DNA of 64,000 nt from Cephalotrichum gorgonifer (lineage: Eukaryota > Ascomycota > Sordariomycetes > Microascales > Microascaceae), in the NCBI GenBank assembly GCA_900312665.1, contig ONZQ02000001.1, positions 2,705,248-2,769,247 of the forward strand, given 5' to 3'. Shown here in pieces: positions 57,796 to 64,000 of the stretch (positions within the stretch are counted from its first letter, which is position 1; every line of letters begins with the position of its first letter). The notes beneath the pieces were generated by a model. That model ran no database searches. It had not been told where the DNA came from and was given only the letters and a program-made list of their open reading frames with translations. A program made the translations under genes and the position numbers.

Positions 57796-58481
57796 TTACG
57801 CACGGCCCTGGGCCTCCTTCAACTTCTCTCTAATCTGCGCCTTGAGGGACTCGACGGCCACCTCCGTCTCCAGCACGCTCCCGACCCCGGTCCTCCACGC
57901 CTCCTCGAGCCCCCTCATCTCGCCCGCAACGGCGTCCTGCGCCCTCCTCCTCTCCAGCGCCAGCCTGTCGACCTCGGCCCTCCGCGCCGCCAGCTCGCGC
58001 TCCAGCTGGGCCAGTATGTTCTCGAGGTGGAAGTTGCCCGTCAGCCAGGCGTTCTTCCCGTGGTCGGCCAGGAGCGAGAGGTTCAGGTCGCGCGTGGCGA
58101 GGTGGGAGGACGAGGTGTAGGCCCTCGCCAGGGCGTCCGTGGCCTCGTCCAGGGAGGAGTCCGCGGGGAGGGAGGCGGACTGGGGCTTGTAGCGGGCTGT
58201 GTCTATCGCGTCGAGCTTCGACGTGGAGGATATGAGGGCGGATATGGCGGGGGAGAAGGCGGGCGCCGTCGAGGCGGGGAGGGAGGGGTGAGGGGGCTGT
58301 TCGGCGGGGAGGGCGGCCGCTATTAAGGACTGGGCGGCGAGGGACTCGGGCTCTGTTGGTTCCGGGTCGATATCTGAGGGAAGGGAGGGAAGGTTAGAAC
58401 GACCGTTGGACGAAAAGGGGGGCGCGGCGGGGAGGGAAACGTACAGGGGAGTGACTCGAAGATTTCGTGCCGTATGGACAT
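57796..58481 (-). CDS. pre-mRNA-splicing factor Spf27/BCAS2/Cwf7
   Basis: Exon 1 is 58481-58445 and exon 2 is 58373-57796, for 204 residues. The intron (58444-58374) has a GTACGT donor, TTCTAAC branch and CTCAG acceptor. The split codon restores the family N-terminus: ESLPYIDPEPTEPESLAAQS. Further family features are HPSLP, the LDAIDTARYKP block, and a long C-terminal coiled coil (about residues 140-200: NILAQLERELAARRAEVDRL and following). Spf27 is a core member of the Prp19 (NineTeen) complex, which activates the spliceosome; it binds Prp19 and Cdc5 in the nucleus. Reading exon 2 without splicing gives a longer frame with a nonsensical N-terminus. The gene converges on the PKA regulatory-subunit gene. 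Confidence 0.88.
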
Positions 58482-60477
58482 TTTGGCGGTTCTTTGTTCG
58501 GGGGTTGTTTCGGGAATGTGTGGCGGAGCACACCTCTCTATCTTGTGTCGTCGTTTCCCGTGAGAAAGGACTACTCTACTCCTGAGTAGGTCGCAGGCGC
58601 GTCGGCAGCCGCTTTTTTGTTGCTGTACACGGACGGGGATCGAGGCGGAGAAACCGGGGGGAGGGTAGATGTTGTGGTCGCGAGGCTCTCGAAATTGGCG
58701 GGATGTTATGATACGTTATGTTACGTTCTCTGCTGGCTGACGACCAAGGCGATTTTGGATTTGCGACCAGTATTATCGTTCTCCTAATAATAGCTACTTA
58801 GCCAAAATTTCTCAGCCTTGCGAATTATGTTTTCGCGGAAGGTGGGTAGTATTCTAATCTGCACGGTGCGAAACAAGAAGAAAAGATACCTAGGTACCTC
58901 TGTTCAAAGTATCTCACTCCAATTCAACTCCCAGCAACCCAGCCAAACCCACGCGATTGCCGACTGCAAAGCTCGGACCAAGTCCAAGTCTGCTCCACTC
59001 CTCCGAGTCATACAATGTACATTATGTATTGGACTTCCCAATTGCGGGGTTGCCAATCGATATGAAGCAAAGTGACGATAGAGAAGGCTCAATTCGGCTA
59101 GCTTTGCTTTTCTGCGTCCCCCCCTCTCAACCCCCCCCAAAACATCCCAGAATCCGGGGAAGTCCATCTCGGGTCCCCGGGCCCCCCTTCTCCCAATGCT
59201 CCTTCTAAATGCTACTCAAGAAAAAACGCTCTCTTGAATATACAAGTGTTACAAGAGGATGGGACTGGACTTGTACCGGTTGCCAGTCAAGTGCAACAGT
59301 AGGGAGGATGAAAGCGGGTAGAGCAATCCCATCAAAATCGATTGCGATTGCGTTTCATACTCGCTATGAGATGACCACGCCCACCCAAACCCCACCGTAG
59401 ACGTCATCGCCTCGCTCGCCGAAAAAACAAACGAGCCACGCATAAACTCCCTTGGGTTTCTACATTCTCAAGTAAAATCGGGGTTCCTCATGCCCCCTAA
59501 AATAGTATAATCAGCTCTGATAGCAGCAGCCACTAAATCAGTTCCCACATTCAAACCCCACCATGCACCCCCCTCGTCTGAATACTAAGAGGCTCAGCTC
59601 GAACATAAACGCCTACCCAAAATCCTAGAACCGCCGCAGCCGCAGTTTAGGTTCGAAACCGAGTGCTTTACCTCCTCGGCTCCCTCGGTCATTGATACTA
59701 CACCTGCCTCTATAGCAGCGAGGGAGGTAGGTGGTGTAAGTCTACTCATATCAGCGCCTGCCCCGTGTGTCGCGCAATTGGTGGTGCCGAGATCCGCCAA
59801 CCTCCTGATATTGTCCCGGGGCTCAGAGCTTCACGCCACTGGTCTCTTTTCCCATATTCTTACGTTAGTGTGCGTCGACCCCTCAGTTGCCTCTTACGGC
59901 TGCATACTTAGCAGGTTCCAGGAGCGATACGCACCTGAGTAATTTGGAGACATACCCCATACTGGGTGCCAGCTGACCTCACAATCTACGGAGCAACGGC
60001 AAATAGAATCATCTCAGTATAGCTGTGTTGATACATGTTGTATTTGCAGTGGGCTTCCAGTGTAAAACAAAATATGATACATATGAGACCCACGCCCGGG
60101 TCATAACAGGATTTCAGTCATCATCGTGGGTGCCAGCTCTCATAGCACCCTGAAACAGGAAAGGAAAAGGAAAACGGAAAAGTAAAAAGAAAGGGGAAAT
60201 AAATACCCCTGCAAGCAGGTCCAACCTTTGTCCCCGGCACCATAGAGGGGATCGAACCGTAGCCATCGTGATCAATCAACCACGACAGCGAGGGGAGATA
60301 AAAATGGTACACCGCCGGCAACGTCATATAAGAAACCGTTCCTCGACAATATCAAACCAGTGCAAGGTCCAGGACATGAGCAAAACATCCAACCGGGGGA
60401 CGTGCGGGAACATCGGATGGTCCCACTGTAGATGTGCCGCAAAATGACGTCCCTCTGAAAACGCCACGCTGTCCAGC
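58482..60477. other. 2-kb region between Spf27 and Stf2-like genes
   Basis: Holds the Spf27 promoter and the Stf2-like 3' UTR. Sequences at 59650-59665 and 60245-60260 resemble tRNA T-loop words, but no clover-leaf can be built around them. No supported gene. Confidence 0.45.
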
Positions 60478-61135
60478 TTAGTTGTTGGTGCTGTCGTTCT
60501 CCGACGACTCGGACTTGGCAAGGTCATCGACGTCCTCTTCCGGTCCGTGGAGGCTCTCCTCGAAGACGGGTTCCGTCTCATTGACCTCCCACTTTGTCTT
60601 GAACTCCCGGATGTGGTTGGTGGCGGTACTGCTGTTGGACCGGCGCCGGGTCTTGGCGAAGTTGAAGTCTTCATCCATCACTTCGTCGCCGATGTTGCCC
60701 CTATTATTTCACATGGGTGTCAGCCCATCCGTTGTTCTCCATTTTCACATTTGTTCTTCAAGGTCCAGGGATGGGCGGGCTTACCAATTGCCCTTGCCGC
60801 CGCCGTTCTTCTTTGTCTTGAAGGGATCCTGGTCGGCGAATCCTGCCTTGCCGAAGTACTTGGGCATAGCCGCCGACTGGCGTGGCGAAATGTCGCCGGC
60901 GTCGATGACCTGGTGGTCACGAGTGTTGAACTTCTGCGTACGAGTCACTATAACAAAGGGAACGTCGACATTAGTTGTCCGCCATCGTTTGAATGGTAGG
61001 GTACAGAGGGAGAGAGAGGAGAGAGAGAGAGAAGCATCATTTGGCGTGAAGACGGGAGGATAACGAGGGGTCTTATGCAAGATTACACAAGGGTAATCCT
61101 GTGTAAGAGGGGTAAAAGGAGGGGAGCGGCTTACT
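60478..61135 (-). CDS. Stf2/Tma10-like small hydrophilic protein, split start codon
   Basis: Coding bases are A at 61135, then 60947-60785 and 60700-60478, giving 128 residues. The ATG is assembled by splicing: exon 1 ends CAAAGA, the first intron (61134-60948) runs from GTAAGC to TATAG, and exon 2 begins TGACTCGTACG. This gives MTRTQKFNTRDHQ. Intron 2 (60784-60701) has donor GTAAGC and acceptor ATAG, and joins GGGKGNW to GNIGDEVMDED. The match to yeast Stf2/Tma10 rests on the RTxK start, KYFGKAGFADQDPF and GKGNWG-xxGDE. Yeast Stf2 stabilises the inhibited F1Fo-ATPase and acts as a hydrophilin protecting cells in desiccation. The acidic tail (EEDVDDLAKSESSEND) is longer than in yeast. Unspliced, the upstream in-frame ATG meets a TAG before the domain. 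Confidence 0.8.
61000..61036. repeat. GA-rich microsatellite in Stf2-like first intron
   Basis: GAGA runs on the plus strand (CT-rich in the transcript) inside the intron that splits the start codon; they may serve as an extended polypyrimidine tract. Confidence 0.6.
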
Positions 61136-64000
61136 CTTTGGTGATAGGTGGTTATTGAAAGTCAACGAGACACAGGGCCGGTATGGAATGAGCGTGCGTC
61201 TTGTCAAGAGCGGAGTGTGTTGATGATGACCGTCAATGAGGTTGAAGAACGAAAGGAATCAGAGGTGCGATAGAATGGAAAGGACTAAGATGGGAAACGT
61301 GGTATCTTGATGTGTTTGGAAATGGGAGGTGTGAGAATGAGTCGGGGGAAGACGATGAGCACAAAAGGTAGGGCGGCGTCGCTATTTATGAAAGAGGGGA
61401 TGAAGGGGCACTTTCGGGACAGGACAGCAGCCTCTCAGGTCACGTCACCATGGGATGGATGGTTGGTATGTAAAAGTATGTTTGAGGTCCCAGAGGAAGT
61501 CGCGGTACAGCCGCCGCGACCCAGTGACACCATGTCACGCCAGGCAAACGGCGGCCCATGTAGTCACCTTTAGCTACCTACGACGTACTTCGTACATGCG
61601 GGTAGGGAGATAAGGGGGGCAGGTAACTCGGCGGCAGTCTTGCGGGGCGGAAGGCGCCGGGGGCGGAGGGGTCACGTCCATTGATCCATTGTGGTTCCGT
61701 GCTGTGTCACCACCGGTGATGGGAGCCACCATGTGGGTACAAAACATGGCGCTAGCTACACTACTCTGCATGCTTGTACTCATAGCTCGAGACCAGGACT
61801 CCAACCAGGCAGAGCTAGTGGGGTGTAAAGTACAGACTTGTTGGGAATTGGGGGAAAACAAGACCGTCGACCGGTGAGCTGCTCCGTTTTCCAGGCCCGA
61901 GGACCAGGTGGTACGACGCCGCGTAGATCTTCGGCTAATGCGACGTACCGCAACAGAGGTACTCGCGTGACCAGAGGCGGGGGGCAGGCGCGCCCCTCTC
62001 TCCCATGGGCCGTCATGTCTCATCCGCTTGTGTTTTGCCAATTGCAAGGTAGAGACATACCTTGCCAACGTCGGCCGTGGCGTCGGCCACAATGGAGACA
62101 AGAGGCTCATCTTGTAACGAACAGGGTGATCAATTGCGACATATTAACAGTAGATGCGGGGTTCTCCATGTTGCCAGGGCAAGATTCGGTCATAACTGAG
62201 GTTTGGTCGGGATACAGTGCGCATTGGCCCGTGTGAGCCAAGAGACGGGTGCTTGCGAGAGCAGGTTGCGGGGGAGCCAGGTAAGCTCCTCGTCTACCTC
62301 CACAGTATGCACACGTGGAGTGTCCGATGTATTGTCTCGGGTCATGGAAATACCCCTCATAGCAGTGATCTTCTCCAACGCTCCTTCCCATTCTTCCTAA
62401 TTCTGTGACATAGCAAGGTATACGTCGCCTGATCGCAGGTCCCGGATCAGAGGTGGCGAGCTGGGATACGGGATGAGGGGCATACATCCAGGGGCTAGGC
62501 CTCCTAGGTTTCCAGTCCACATCCGACACTCCACGGTGTCCTGTGGGGGGAAGGTAATGCCTGTTGATGTATCGCTACAAGTAATAACTACAAGTCCGAT
62601 ACTCTAGCGCTTCCACCCATTGCACCTTTTTCCCCAGCAAGTAGTGCTGGTGTTTTCGCCGAACGCAAAGGAAAAGCTCGCTCATTTTCACTCTTCGCAA
62701 GAACACTCGCATAATGCCCCAATTGATCCCACAGCACCCCGAGATCATAGCCTTGAAGCCTACTTGGAGACAGGCATCCAGTGCCCCCTCTTGATTCGTA
62801 TGTATATTGGATCGCACTGTGGTGGAAGCTCCCCGAAGGAATGACGCACGCGACCCAGCCAAGCCCCCCCTTAAAGTGTGGGGTGCAGCTCAAAAGTGGG
62901 TACCGCTAGCCCAGCCTGCATGCGACAGTTGAGACCTCATCACAAACCCCAATAGACGAATGACGACAGCTCCCAACCCTAGGAACCGCCGGCAAGAGCA
63001 AACTCGGGTGACGAGTTAGAACAAGCCCGGAGAGACTAAGCCGCCAATTGGACCATATGGTGTAAAATGCGTGCCTCTAGGAAACACCACCCCTGGAAAA
63101 GTAAAGCCCGGAACTTGCCAGGCAGGGGTATGGTAGAGGTCACGAGGCAGCTTTGTTAGCTGACTTGACGAGTTTGACTCATGTGGTGTGGGGAAGGTCA
63201 CCCCGGCGCCGCCGGACCCCGAACCCGGACACGAGAGAGCGAAAGGCCCACTTTGCAGCACGATAGCTATAATAATCGTACTAGTATTAGTTTCCAACTT
63301 CAACCATGCTGGTGAGTCAAACCAGCACCTGGATAAGGAAGCCTCGACCAACCACGCCCCGCAACGTATCCAAGTCAGCCAGCTAACTTAAAGAAATCAG
63401 AAAGTATTAATAATTCTCCCCTCTAGCACCTTCTCTACTAATTATACCACAGGCAGCAGTGAACGCCCCGTTACGGCATAACATTGGCCTCCCGGGCTCT
63501 CCTAGCGTTATACCGAAACCCCCGGCTCGTCTCACGTTGTATCATTCAGTGTTTATCAATGCGCCCTCCTCAATGTCGGGCATTTATTTAGGACCTTACT
63601 CCCGATTGTATGGGCTAAGCAGGGAGAGTCTCTGGTTAGTGGAATTACGTCCCATACCAGGACTCGGAGGAATACGTAGGACTCGGAGGATTTATCGACG
63701 TTGTCTTTTGCAGATGAAACGACTCGGCAGGGATGGGGGATTTACAAGCCCATCGTGCATATAAAAAAGCCAACACCCGCTCTCACTCGGTGCCCGACCA
63801 CGCGTGCCTCCGGGCTACCTGAGCCCAGGGCACGCAAAAAAAAAACAACTCGGACTATTCTAACTGTACCATTGCATTGAAATGTTTCACTAATCGTACA
63901 AAACCACCAAACTTGACTCGACCCACACTCCCTAAACGCCCGTACTCCTACGTCACGCCAAACCGTCCAGCGATGAGAACGCAGGCCGAATAAGTGTCAA
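61136..64000. other. terminal 2.9-kb region without supported genes
   Basis: The first part holds the Stf2-like 5' UTR and promoter. Beyond that, open frames on both strands (largest 61574-62110 minus, 178 codons) show no domain, splice structure or codon bias. One TACAAGTA motif lies at 62576-62583. From about 63400 the sequence becomes more AT-rich. Confidence 0.45.

Noticed and set aside
57553..58326. 257-codon plus-strand frame
   Set aside because: Antisense shadow of the Spf27 gene, whose spliced product matches the family.
60221..60300. tRNA-like words around GATCGAACC
   Set aside because: The arms do not pair and no clover-leaf fits on either strand.

Overview
The window is nuclear DNA of a filamentous ascomycete, most likely a Sordariomycete. 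The support is: short introns (mostly 48-190 bp) with GT..AG ends and CTAAC/CTGAC branch sites; strong preference for C or G at third codon positions; pyrimidine-rich leaders; and a gene set typical of Pezizomycotina (WetA conidiation regulator, DUF3433 membrane protein, SUR7/PalI protein, fungal Med1, Hfi1, Wee1, PKA regulatory subunit). Order and genus cannot be fixed by reading alone. There is no plasmid, phage, CRISPR or bacterial operon structure, and I found no convincing tRNA, rRNA or transposon.

Layout: SUR7-family membrane protein (+, 144-1100); atypical Ras-like GTPase (-, 2173-3190); DUF3433 multi-pass protein (+, 6350-9190); flavin-carrier/TRP-like protein (+, 12625-14932); AIM24/DUF124 protein with six exons (-, 16071-17844); disordered S/P-rich protein with a possible C-terminal membrane segment (+, 23480-24577); WetA (+, 28069-29799); a PAM2-like-motif protein (+, 31427-33412); Mediator subunit Med1 (+, 34527-36755); Wee1 kinase (+, 41081-44492, with a frame break in a C8 run); gamma-tubulin complex protein GCP3/Spc98 (-, 45706-48450); SAGA subunit Hfi1/Ada1 (+, 49263-50841); PKA regulatory subunit (+, 55960-57165); splicing factor Spf27/BCAS2/Cwf7 (-, 57796-58481); and a small Stf2/Tma10-like protein whose start codon is split by an intron (-, 60478-61135).

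The genes are mostly unrelated housekeeping and developmental functions; nothing suggests a biosynthetic or defence cluster. Loose links are cell-cycle control (Wee1 beside GCP3), transcription (Med1, Hfi1) and development/signalling (WetA, PKA regulatory subunit). Four gene-poor zones (about 9.2-12.6, 17.9-23.5, 36.8-41.1 and 50.9-55.9 kb) hold the most striking non-genic signal: dense clusters of an 8-bp near-palindrome, TACTYGTA/TACRAGTA. I located 43 exact copies by eye, none in an exon, against about four expected for random sequence of this length. Gene models below were spliced by hand from reading frame, splice-site consensus and family knowledge; no alignment was run.
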